Assembly: GCF_001591025.1 (NCBI RefSeq)
Contig: NZ_BCTZ01000020.1
Coordinates: 43,884-107,883, forward strand
Source: Sphingomonas soli NBRC 100801
GTDB lineage: Bacteria > Pseudomonadota > Alphaproteobacteria > Sphingomonadales > Sphingomonadaceae
DNA: 64,000 bases
Reading direction: 5' to 3'
The position numbers and the translations under genes were made by a program. The notes beneath the pieces were generated by a model. The model had not been told where the DNA came from. It saw only the letters and a list, made by a program, of their open reading frames with translations, and did no database searches. Shown here piece by piece: positions 16,617 to 24,956 of this stretch (the stretch's first letter is position 1; every line of letters begins with the position of its first letter).

Positions 16617-17075
16617 GTGGATATTCGCGAAGGCGGGCTGGACGACCCGCAAGTGATCGACCTGCTCCGGCTGCACGCACAGGGGATGCTCGCCAACTCA
16701 CCGGCGGAGAGCTGTCATTTCCTCGATCTTTCGGGCCTGAAGACGCCGGACATCCGCTTCTGGTCAGCCTGGGATGGTGAGACGCTGGCCGGGATCGGCG
16801 CGCTCAAGCGGCTGGCGGGCGACGAAGGCGAGATCAAGTCGATGCGCACCGCGCCGGGCCTGCTGCGCAGTGGCACCGGTGCGGCGATCCTGTCGCATAT
16901 CCTCGGTGCCGCGCGCGGCATGGGCCTGAAACGGCTGAGCCTTGAGACCGGCTCGGGCGAGGCGTTCGAGCCCGCGATCGCGCTCTACCGCAAGTTCGGC
17001 TTCAGCGATTGCGGCGCGTTTGGCGACTATCCGGCGGACGATCCGTCCAGCCGCTTCATGACGCGGGTGCTGTAA
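16617..17075 (+). CDS. GNAT-family N-acetyltransferase
   Basis: A 152-residue protein starting at GTG 16617 immediately after the upstream stop. It shows GNAT architecture: LAGIGALKRLAGDEGEIKSM is the beta-hairpin, LLRSGTGAAILSHIL aligns with the acetyl-CoA pyrophosphate loop (R/Q-x-x-G-x-G/A, slightly altered), and ALYRKFGFSDCGAFGDY is the C-terminal strand and turn. The substrate is unknown. It is co-directional and translationally close to the M14 gene. Confidence 0.88.
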   Translation: MDIREGGLDDPQVIDLLRLHAQGMLANSPAESCHFLDLSGLKTPDIRFWSAWDGETLAGIGALKRLAGDEGEIKSMRTAPGLLRSGTGAAILSHILGAARGMGLKRLSLETGSGEAFEPAIALYRKFGFSDCGAFGDYPADDPSSRFMTRVL

Positions 17076-17085
17076 GACGAACCGC

Positions 17086-17811
17086 TCAGCCGAACAGTTC
17101 GGCCAGGAAATTCTCCATCGCCTGCCAGCTGCGGCGGTCTGCCGCCACGTCATAGCCGAAGCCTGGACGCTGACCGACCGGCATCGCGCGATCCGTGAAG
17201 GCGTGACCGGCATTGCCATAGACATGGAGCTGCCAGTCGGCACCGGCTTCGGTGAGTTCTGCGGCCAGCGCGGTCACCGTCACGGGGTCGCCTAGCGGGT
17301 CGTCCCAGCCGTGACAGATCAGCAGCTTGGGCGCGATTGGCACATTGCTGGGATAATCGGGCCGGTCATAGACGCCGTGGAAGCTGACACCGCCGAGGAT
17401 CGCGCCGCCCGAGCGGGCAAGATCGAGCACGCACTTGCCGCCGAAGCAGAAGCCGATCGCGGCCAACTTCGCGGCGTCGACCTGGGGATGCGCCGCCAGC
17501 GTGGCGAGCGCGCCGTGCAGGCGTTCGCGCATCAAGGCGCGGTCCGCGTTGAGCTGGTTCATATAGAGCGCCGGATCGGGCGATTCGCGGGTGGTGCGCT
17601 TGCCCTGCCCATAGATGTCCGCCGCAAGGGCGACATAGCCGAGCGCCGCCAGCGCCTCCGCCTTTTCGAGATCGGCTTCCTTCAACCCCAGCACGTTGGG
17701 AAAGAGCAGCACGCCGGGGCGCGGGCCGGACAGGGCGCCGTCCCAAGCGACGATGCTCTCGAAGACGCCGCCGGGGCCGTCATACACCAAAGTTTCGCGC
17801 CGAATCGCCAT
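17086..17811 (-). CDS. Dienelactone hydrolase family protein
   Basis: A 241-residue alpha/beta hydrolase. The catalytic triad is Cys in GFCFGGKC, Asp in GWDDPLGD and His in GNAGHAF. Using Cys as nucleophile is the hallmark of dienelactone hydrolases. There is no signal peptide. The gene stands alone, convergent with the GNAT gene and divergent from gpmA. The true substrate may not be dienelactone, because no chlorocatechol genes are nearby. Confidence 0.88.
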   Translation of the reverse strand: MAIRRETLVYDGPGGVFESIVAWDGALSGPRPGVLLFPNVLGLKEADLEKAEALAALGYVALAADIYGQGKRTTRESPDPALYMNQLNADRALMRERLHGALATLAAHPQVDAAKLAAIGFCFGGKCVLDLARSGGAILGGVSFHGVYDRPDYPSNVPIAPKLLICHGWDDPLGDPVTVTALAAELTEAGADWQLHVYGNAGHAFTDRAMPVGQRPGFGYDVAADRRSWQAMENFLAELFG

Positions 17812-17879
17812 AGGTCATCTTCCTTGTTCCGGCCGCGCAGGGCGCTAAGGACGCATCCGACCGGTTAGAAGGAGTCCAC

Positions 17880-18566
17880 ATGCCCACTCTCGTCCTGATC
17901 CGCCACGGCCAATCCGCCTGGAACCTTGAGAACCGCTTCACCGGCTGGTGGGACGTTAACCTCACCGATCAGGGCGTCGAGGAAGCCAAGGCCGCCGGCC
18001 GGCTGCTCGCCGAAAAGGGCTTCGACTTCGACCAATGCTATACCAGCCTGCAGACCCGCGCGATCAAGACACTCAATCTGGCGCTGGAGGAAATGGGCCG
18101 GCTGTGGCTGCCCGTCACCAAGGACTGGGCGCTGAACGAGCGGCATTATGGCGGGCTGACCGGCCTCAACAAGGCCGAGACCGCGAAGATCCATGGCGAC
18201 GAGCAGGTCCGCATCTGGCGCCGCGCCTTCGACATTCCGCCGCCCGCGCAGGAAGCCGGCAGCGAATTCGATCTGACCAAGGATCGCCGCTATGCCGGGA
18301 TCGCCATCCCTTCGACCGAGAGCCTGAAGGATACGATCGAGCGCGTGCAGCCTTATTGGGAAAGCAAGATCGCGCCGGATCTGAAGGCTGGCAAGCGCGT
18401 GATCGTCTCCGCGCACGGCAATTCGCTGCGCGCGCTGGTCAAGCACCTCTCCGGCATCGCCGATGACGAGATCGTCAATCTGGAGATCCCGACCGGCCAG
18501 CCGATCGTCTATGAACTGGACGAAGCGCTGAACGCGACGGATCGCTATTATCTGAGCGAACGCTGA
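17880..18566 (+). CDS. gpmA: 2,3-bisphosphoglycerate-dependent phosphoglycerate mutase
   Basis: A 228-residue enzyme interconverting 3- and 2-phosphoglycerate. The phosphohistidine signature is LIRHGQSAWNLENRFTGWWD. NERHYGGLTGLNK and the second catalytic His in VSAHGNSLRALVKHL are present. A good AGGAG precedes the ATG. Confidence 0.97.
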   Translation: MPTLVLIRHGQSAWNLENRFTGWWDVNLTDQGVEEAKAAGRLLAEKGFDFDQCYTSLQTRAIKTLNLALEEMGRLWLPVTKDWALNERHYGGLTGLNKAETAKIHGDEQVRIWRRAFDIPPPAQEAGSEFDLTKDRRYAGIAIPSTESLKDTIERVQPYWESKIAPDLKAGKRVIVSAHGNSLRALVKHLSGIADDEIVNLEIPTGQPIVYELDEALNATDRYYLSER

Positions 18567-18577
18567 GACCTTAGCTT

Positions 18578-18682
18578 GTCACCCCGGCCCTGTGCCGGGG
18601 TCCACTCCTCCGCCTGGCGAGTTGCCCGAGGCGCCAGCCCATCCACCGTTACACGGTGAACCCGGAGCAAGTCGGGGGTGAC
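18578..18682. repeat. GTCACCCCGG-type palindromic repeat pair
   Basis: The hairpin GTCACCCCGGCCCTGTGCCG continues to GGGTCC (18578-18603). An opposing GGGGGTGAC (18674-18682) follows about 70 bp later. The module matches the longer inverted repeat at 44321-44444, indicating a dispersed repeat family. It lies between gpmA and purE; the first hairpin could also act as a gpmA terminator. Confidence 0.6.
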
Positions 18683-18746
18683 GGCGTGGGTGTTGCCTCC
18701 CGGAAATCCCCTCACTAACAGGCGGTCTCCGCACCACGGGGCAGAT

Positions 18747-19225
<479 letters not shown>

Positions 19226-19229
<4 letters not shown>

Positions 19230-20299
19230 GCGCGCTGCCGCCCGGATCGACCATCGGCATATTGGGCGGCGGCCAGCTTGGCCGGATGCTGGCGAGCGCG
19301 GCCGCGCAGCTCGGCTATCGCACGCATATCCTCGCCCCCGATGCGGAGAGTGTCGCTGCGCAGACCGCTTCCACCTTCACCCGCGCCGATTATCACAGCC
19401 GGATCGTACTCGACGATCTGGCCGCGCATGCCGATGTCGTCACCTACGAGTTCGAGAATATCGCGCTCGCGCCCGTGGAATATCTGAGCACCAGGGTGCC
19501 GGTGCGGCCCGGCCCCAGGAGCCTGGAGATCGCGCAGGACCGTGCGCGCGAGAAGACGTTCGTTGGCGAACTGGGCGGGCGGACGGCACCCTGGGCGCTG
19601 GTCACCACGCTCGACGAACTGCGTTCGGCAATCGCCCGGATCGGCGCCCCTGCCATCCTCAAGACGCTGCGACTCGGCTACGACGGCAAGGGGCAGGTGC
19701 GCATCCATAACGCCGCCGACGCCGAAGCGGCCTGGATAGAGATCGGCGAGCGCCCAGCGATCCTCGAAGGATTTGTGGAATTCACCCACGAATTTTCGAT
19801 CATCACGGTGCGCGGGCTGGATGGCGCGCTCGCCAGCTATCCGCCGCCGTGGAACGAGCACAAGGATGGCATCCTTGCGCGCTCGACGCTGCCCGCCCCC
19901 CACGAGATCGCGGTACATTGGGCGCAGGCGGCCGCCTTGTCCGCGCGCGTTGCAGAGGCGCTCGATCATGTCGGCGTGCTGACGCTCGAATTCTTCGCGA
20001 CACCGGATGGCCCCGTGTTCAACGAAATGGCCCCGCGCGTGCACAATTCGGGGCATTGGACGATCGAAGGCGCGGAATGCTCGCAATTCGAGAACCATAT
20101 CCGCGCAATCTGCGGCCTGCCCCTGGGATCGACCGCGCTGACCGGAAGCCGGGTCGAGATGGTCAACCTGATCGGCAATGAAGGCGATGCCTGGGAGGGC
20201 TTCCTCGCCGAGCCGGGCACCCATCTGCACCTCTATGGCAAGGGCAACGCCCGCCCGGGCCGCAAGATGGGCCATCTGACGCGGGTGAAACGGGGTTAG
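19226..20299 (+). CDS. purK: N5-carboxyaminoimidazole ribonucleotide synthase PurK
   Basis: A 357-residue ATP-grasp enzyme making N5-CAIR from AIR, bicarbonate and ATP, feeding PurE. The N-terminal [16 protein letters not shown] loop binds the nucleotide ligand. [14 protein letters not shown] is the ATP-grasp lysine/glycine loop. [19 protein letters not shown] carries the Mg-binding Glu and Asn. The start is fixed by the ATGA overlap with purE. Confidence 0.97.
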
Positions 20300-20341
20300 C
20301 GCCTTGTCCTCCCCCGCCAAAGCGAGGGAGGAAAAGGTGAA

Positions 20342-20641
20342 TTACGCCCGCGTGCCGGTGAGCGGGAATGCGCCGAATGCGCCCGCCGTCACGGTACCGG
20401 TCATCGTGTCGCCGTCGACGGTCACATCGCCGGTCAGCGTCATCGGCATCGGCACGGTGATGTCGATCGCGAAGGTCAGGCGGTCGCCATCGACCTTGCC
20501 GTCCTTCACTTCGCTATTGCCCATCGCGCCCGAAAAGGCGCCGGTGAAGGTGTCACCGTTCGAATTCACCGTCAGCACCGCCGCCTGATCGCCCATCGGG
20601 GTCTTCGCCACGGTGTTCCAGCTGCCGTCCACATTCGCCAT
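20342..20641 (-). CDS. Small beta-rich conserved protein, unknown function
   Basis: A 99-residue protein starting at MANVDGSWNTV behind AGGAGA. The sequence is an alternating beta pattern with repeated D/N-G turns (NSNGDTFTG, VDGDRLTF, VDGDTMTG) and a Met-Pro-Met-Thr-Leu core, suggesting a small single-domain beta-barrel. There is no signal peptide. It lies convergent with purK. I do not recognise a named family. Confidence 0.75.
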   Translation of the reverse strand: MANVDGSWNTVAKTPMGDQAAVLTVNSNGDTFTGAFSGAMGNSEVKDGKVDGDRLTFAIDITVPMPMTLTGDVTVDGDTMTGTVTAGAFGAFPLTGTRA

Positions 20642-20837
20642 TTGGTCTCTCCTTGAAATTGCTGGATCACAACTCGGCACCGCGAGCGGACCTGTCAAGC
20701 GGCGCGCCGGGTCGCGCGAGGGACAAAGCCAGCGTTCCGCAGCGTCAAGCAGATAGGATATTTTTGCGCGCTTGCGGGCGTGAAATTTTCGACTAGCGTT
20801 CGGGCTTCCTTCGACCTCCCAGTGGAGCTCCTTTCCG

Positions 20838-22502
20838 ATGCGCTCGTTCCTGTTTCTTACCGCGGCTTCGCTTGCTCTCGCATCTCCCGCTTTCGCTCAG
20901 AACGCCGGCGAACCGGTTTTCAGCGCGGACGAAGTGCGCGCGACCGTGACCTTCCTGGCGGACGATCTGCTCGAGGGCCGCAACGCGGGAACCCGCGGCT
21001 ATGATGTGGCGGCGCGCTATGTCGCGACGCGGTTTGCGGCGCTGGGGCTCAAGCCCGGCGGCACTGACGGAAGCTGGTACCAGCAGGTTCCGCTCGCCGA
21101 ATTTGTGCTCGACACCAGCAAGCCCGCGACGGTTACGATCGGCACCAAGAAATTCTCCAATGGCGCCGAAGCGCTGATCTCGGCGAGCCCGCGCTACGGC
21201 ACGCAGGAGCAATTGGTGAGCGGCGACGCGGTGTTCGTCGGCTACGGCTTGGAATCGGACTATGCCGGCCTGGATGTGCGCGGCAAATTCGTGGTGACGC
21301 TGATCGGCACGCCCAAGGGGATGACCCCCGATCAGGTCAAGGCAGCAGGTGGCAGCGACAAGCCCAAAATCGCGGGCGCGCACGGCGCGATCGGCGCGCT
21401 CTACCTCATCACGCCGGACAATCTGAAGGGCCAGTTCCCCTGGCCGCAGGTCATGAGCTATTTCGCCCGCCCGCAGACCAGCTGGCTGAACGCGGACGGC
21501 GCGCCTGGGGGCGACGATAACGGCCTGAAGATCGCGGCCTATGTCAACCCCACCGCCGGCGCTGCGCTGTTCGAAGGCGCACCGATGACTGCGGACCAGA
21601 TCTTCGCCGCAGCCGCGCAGCCCGGGGCAATCAAGGGCTTCGCGCTCACGCAGAAGGTGACGACCGCGCGGACCAGCAAGGTGAAGAGCTACACCAGCCC
21701 CAACGTGATCGGGCTGCTGCCGGGCTCAGATCCCAAGCTGGCCGCAGAGCATGTCCTGCTTTCCGCGCATCTCGATCATGATGGCGTGGATCCCAAGCTG
21801 ACCGGTGACCAGATCTATAACGGCGCGATGGACAATGCGGCGGGCGTCGCGACGATGCTCGAGGCGGCACGCGCCTTCAAGCAGAGCGGCAAGCCGCCCA
21901 AGCGCTCGATCCTGTTTGTCGCGCTCACCGCCGAGGAAGACGGCCTGCTCGGCTCCGATTATCTCGCCCGCTATCCCGTGACCGGCGCGGGCAAGGTCGT
22001 CGCCAACGTCAATCTCGACATGCCGATCCTGCTCTATGATTTCCAGGACGTCGTGGCGTTCGGCGCGGAGCATTCGACGCTGGGCCCGATCGTGGAAGCC
22101 GCTGGCGCGAAGATGGGCGTGACGCTGTCGCCCGATCCGATGCCGCAGGAAAACCTGTTCGTCCGCTCGGACCATTACAGCTTCGTCAAGCAGGGCGTGC
22201 CTTCGGTCTTCCTCGTCACCGGCTTCAAGAATGGCGGCGAGAAGATCTTCAAGGATTTCCTCGCGACCAATTACCACAAGGTCTCCGATCAGGTGACGCT
22301 GCCCTTCAACTGGGACGCAGGCGCCAAGTTTGCGCGGATGAACTATCTGATCGCGCGCGAAATCGCCGACGGCAAGGCAGCGCCGCTTTGGTATGAGGGC
22401 AACACCTATGGCGACCGCTACGCCAAGGACGCCCCAAAGGCGAAGCGCCCCGCCACCGGAATCGGAGCACCCGCGGCTGAAGCCCCAAAGCCCGCCAACT
22501 GA
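20838..22502 (+). CDS. Secreted M28-family zinc aminopeptidase
   Basis: A 554-residue protein with a signal peptide (about 1-20, ending AFA-Q). A PA-like inserted domain occupies roughly 120-275. The M28 catalytic domain has zinc ligands H311 and D313 (SAHLDHDG), D332 (MDNAAG), the catalytic and metal Glu pair E366/E367 (TAEEDGLLGS), an Asp in NVNLDMPIL, and a late His in ATNYHKVSD. It removes N-terminal residues from peptides in the periplasm or medium. A low-complexity Ala/Pro tail ends the protein. Confidence 0.93.
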   Translation: MRSFLFLTAASLALASPAFAQNAGEPVFSADEVRATVTFLADDLLEGRNAGTRGYDVAARYVATRFAALGLKPGGTDGSWYQQVPLAEFVLDTSKPATVTIGTKKFSNGAEALISASPRYGTQEQLVSGDAVFVGYGLESDYAGLDVRGKFVVTLIGTPKGMTPDQVKAAGGSDKPKIAGAHGAIGALYLITPDNLKGQFPWPQVMSYFARPQTSWLNADGAPGGDDNGLKIAAYVNPTAGAALFEGAPMTADQIFAAAAQPGAIKGFALTQKVTTARTSKVKSYTSPNVIGLLPGSDPKLAAEHVLLSAHLDHDGVDPKLTGDQIYNGAMDNAAGVATMLEAARAFKQSGKPPKRSILFVALTAEEDGLLGSDYLARYPVTGAGKVVANVNLDMPILLYDFQDVVAFGAEHSTLGPIVEAAGAKMGVTLSPDPMPQENLFVRSDHYSFVKQGVPSVFLVTGFKNGGEKIFKDFLATNYHKVSDQVTLPFNWDAGAKFARMNYLIAREIADGKAAPLWYEGNTYGDRYAKDAPKAKRPATGIGAPAAEAPKPAN

Positions 22503-22511
22503 GCCTTTCCG

Positions 22512-22534
22512 CCCCTCCCGCTCAACGGGAGGGG
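22512..22534. terminator. Hairpin between convergent genes
   Basis: Perfect stem CCCCTCCCG (22512-22520) / CGGGAGGGG (22526-22534) with a 5-nt loop, 9 bp after the M28 stop and 10 bp before the stop of the convergent acylase. The T-tract is weak on both sides, so it may also be a repeat module. Confidence 0.5.
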
Positions 22535-22544
22535 CCTGATTTGC

Positions 22545-24695
22545 CTAAGGCCGGTAGCTCCGCCCGGCATTCGCCTTGAGCTCTTTCGGATCGAACCACA
22601 CCGGCTTGAGCTTGTGCTGGACGAAGAGCTGCGCCTGGTCGGTATAGTGCGGCGAATCCGGGCGCGTGCTGGCTGATCCGAAGGGCTGGATCGATTCGGA
22701 TCGGACCTTGCCCGCTTTGTCCCAGGTGATGAACATCACAAAGCTGTCGCCATGCTTGATCGCGAGGCGTCCGTCCGGAAGCTCGTCATAGCTGGTCGAA
22801 GCGCGCAGCGCGTCCGGGCCGCCGTCCAGCGGCAGATCCACCTTGCCCTGCTTGAGCCGGATGAAGTCGCCAAGCGGCACGTCTAGCCGGCCGAAATGCT
22901 TCTGGAGGTAGCCCGCCGCCTCCGCGAGCACGGCGCGGGGATCGGGCTTGGGCTTGCGCTCATAATGCCAGCGATTGGGCACGCGCATGATCGAGAAGGC
23001 CAGCGAATCCGCTGGGCCCTTCCCATCCCAGTTATAGTCCCAGTGCGACAGCAATTCCCGCGCCTCGGCCAGCAATTTGTCGCCCTTGGGGTCCACAGCC
23101 GCCAGTTCCTTGAACCAAGCGTAGAGGAAGCTGTACTGGCTCACGCCACTGTCGAATTTGATGCGGTACATATCCTCGGCGGAGAGCGACCCGTCGGCCC
23201 CCAGCAGCTCCAGCGATCGCGTGCCTCGGTTGGTGGTATCGGTCTCGATGCCGAGCAGGGGCGACCAGTCTTCGGGCTTCATCTCCGATCCGGCACCCGC
23301 CGCCTGGAAAGGCGAATTATTGGCGTTGATCAGGAAACCCGACGCCGGATTGATGTTCCGCGGAACCATCTCCCACGGCACCGTGCCCGGCTGGTAGTTC
23401 GCCGATGTGTCGCCCGCCAGCACCTGGCGATAATCGAAGCCCGGTTTCCGGTTGGGGAAGCTGGCATTGTAGAAATAGGCGATATTGCCGGCCGCATCGC
23501 CATAGATGAAATTGGTGCCGGGGATCGCGTGCTGCGCGAGCGCCCGTTGCCATTGCTCGAAATTCTGTGCCCGGTTCAGCCGGTAATATTCCTCGACCAT
23601 GCCGAGCTGATCCTTGCCGCCATAATTGATGGCGAACGCGCCTTCCTTGTTGATCAGCACCGGCCCCTGCACGGCGCGGTACACGGTCCTCGGCACTGGC
23701 AGCACGAAGGGGCCCCAGAGCTTCACCGGCAGCCAGACGCGCTTCGCCTCCAGCTTTCTCCACTGCCCGTCATAGCGATACTGGTCGCCCGCCGGGTTGC
23801 GCACGAGCTTGTAGATATCCACCATGTCCGGCCGGTTGACCGTGTTGGTCCACCCCAGATGCTCGTTATGCCCGAGCAGAGGATAGGGCGCGCCGGGGAA
23901 GGTCGCGCCCGCGAAGTTCCAGCCCTGCTGCGAATGGACGACCAGTTCGTACCATGCCGCCGCACCGCGCCATCCCTGATGCGAATTGGAGATCAGCCGG
24001 GTAAAGCCGTCCGCCGATCGCTTGGGCGCCACCGCGAAGGCGTTCGAGCCGTTCGCCTCCGCATTCGGCCCCAGCGGGGTGACGTTGGGCGCGTCGGGAG
24101 CATCGGGCTTGTCGAAGCCCTTCTCGATCGGCAGCGGCTTGTCCCCCGACAGCGCCCCCAGCACCCCCTCCAGCCCGAAGAAGAAGGGCGAGCGAACGAC
24201 GAAGCCTACCGCGACATCCTGGCCGTTGACCGGAAACAGCTTCGACAGCTTCACCTCTTCCGGATGGCGCTCTGCATAGCGATTGAGGCCGGTGGCATAA
24301 GCATCAAGCAGAGCGCGGACGTCCGCCGGCTGCTTCATGTAATCGCGGTCCACCGTCGCGCGCGCGCCGAGCAGATGGACGACGAAATCGGTCTTCGCCC
24401 CATCCTGCCCGTTGATCGCGCCCAGCCGGCCGCGCGTCATCGCGATCACTTCCTGGAGCGTCGAGAAATCGTCCTCGGCATGGGCATAAGCGATGCCATA
24501 GGAGACATCGGCATCGGTCTTGCCAAAGATGTGCGGCACCCCGAATTTATCGCGGGTGATCGTCGCGTCATATATATGGGCGGGCGGCGGCGCGGCGCGC
24601 GCGGCGAACAAAGGCTCCCAGGTGCCGAGCCCGATCGCGGCCACCAGCAAGACCAGCGCCAGCCCGATTCCACCACGCATCAGCCATCGCCGCAT
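22545..24695 (-). CDS. Penicillin acylase family (Ntn-hydrolase) protein
   Basis: A 716-residue periplasmic amidase. The start at 24695 follows GGGAGGG and gives an N-terminal membrane/signal helix. The alpha-chain has FGVPHIFGKTDADVSYGIAY and HAEDDFSTLQ. A spacer precedes the autocatalytic cleavage site at GS217NAFAVA, where Ser would become the beta-chain N-terminal nucleophile. PYPLLGHNEHLGWTNT is also typical. Family substrates include beta-lactams, acyl-homoserine lactones and cyclic lipopeptides, and sequence alone does not decide which. Confidence 0.92.
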   Translation of the reverse strand: MRRWLMRGGIGLALVLLVAAIGLGTWEPLFAARAAPPPAHIYDATITRDKFGVPHIFGKTDADVSYGIAYAHAEDDFSTLQEVIAMTRGRLGAINGQDGAKTDFVVHLLGARATVDRDYMKQPADVRALLDAYATGLNRYAERHPEEVKLSKLFPVNGQDVAVGFVVRSPFFFGLEGVLGALSGDKPLPIEKGFDKPDAPDAPNVTPLGPNAEANGSNAFAVAPKRSADGFTRLISNSHQGWRGAAAWYELVVHSQQGWNFAGATFPGAPYPLLGHNEHLGWTNTVNRPDMVDIYKLVRNPAGDQYRYDGQWRKLEAKRVWLPVKLWGPFVLPVPRTVYRAVQGPVLINKEGAFAINYGGKDQLGMVEEYYRLNRAQNFEQWQRALAQHAIPGTNFIYGDAAGNIAYFYNASFPNRKPGFDYRQVLAGDTSANYQPGTVPWEMVPRNINPASGFLINANNSPFQAAGAGSEMKPEDWSPLLGIETDTTNRGTRSLELLGADGSLSAEDMYRIKFDSGVSQYSFLYAWFKELAAVDPKGDKLLAEARELLSHWDYNWDGKGPADSLAFSIMRVPNRWHYERKPKPDPRAVLAEAAGYLQKHFGRLDVPLGDFIRLKQGKVDLPLDGGPDALRASTSYDELPDGRLAIKHGDSFVMFITWDKAGKVRSESIQPFGSASTRPDSPHYTDQAQLFVQHKLKPVWFDPKELKANAGRSYRP

Positions 24696-24956
24696 CCACG
24701 CCCTCCCTCTCCGCTTTTCGCCGACATAGCGCGGCTCAGGGATCGAGTCGCCCAGGATTTGGTGACAAAACGGCACGCCAGCGAGCCGATATGGGAAAAT
24801 CAACGATCAGAATATTTCAAACACTGCAAAAGCTCGCGGACATCATCTTACCAAACATGTGAACCAATATGGCGTATTTCGGACACACCTTGATTGATAC
24901 TTGAGACAATCGTAACAAATTCATCGAATGCGTTGATCGCGGATCACGGAGATTCC

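Noticed and set aside
18578..18603. A simple transcription terminator for gpmA.
   Set aside because: There is no T-run, and the sequence matches the dispersed repeat family seen at 44321-44444, so I list it as a repeat with only a possible termination role.
24894..24956. An earlier TTG start adding 21 residues to the DUF4157 protein.
   Set aside because: The ATG at 24957 has a good GGAG, and the added residues show no signal peptide or helix. The upstream DNA is AT-rich promoter-like sequence.
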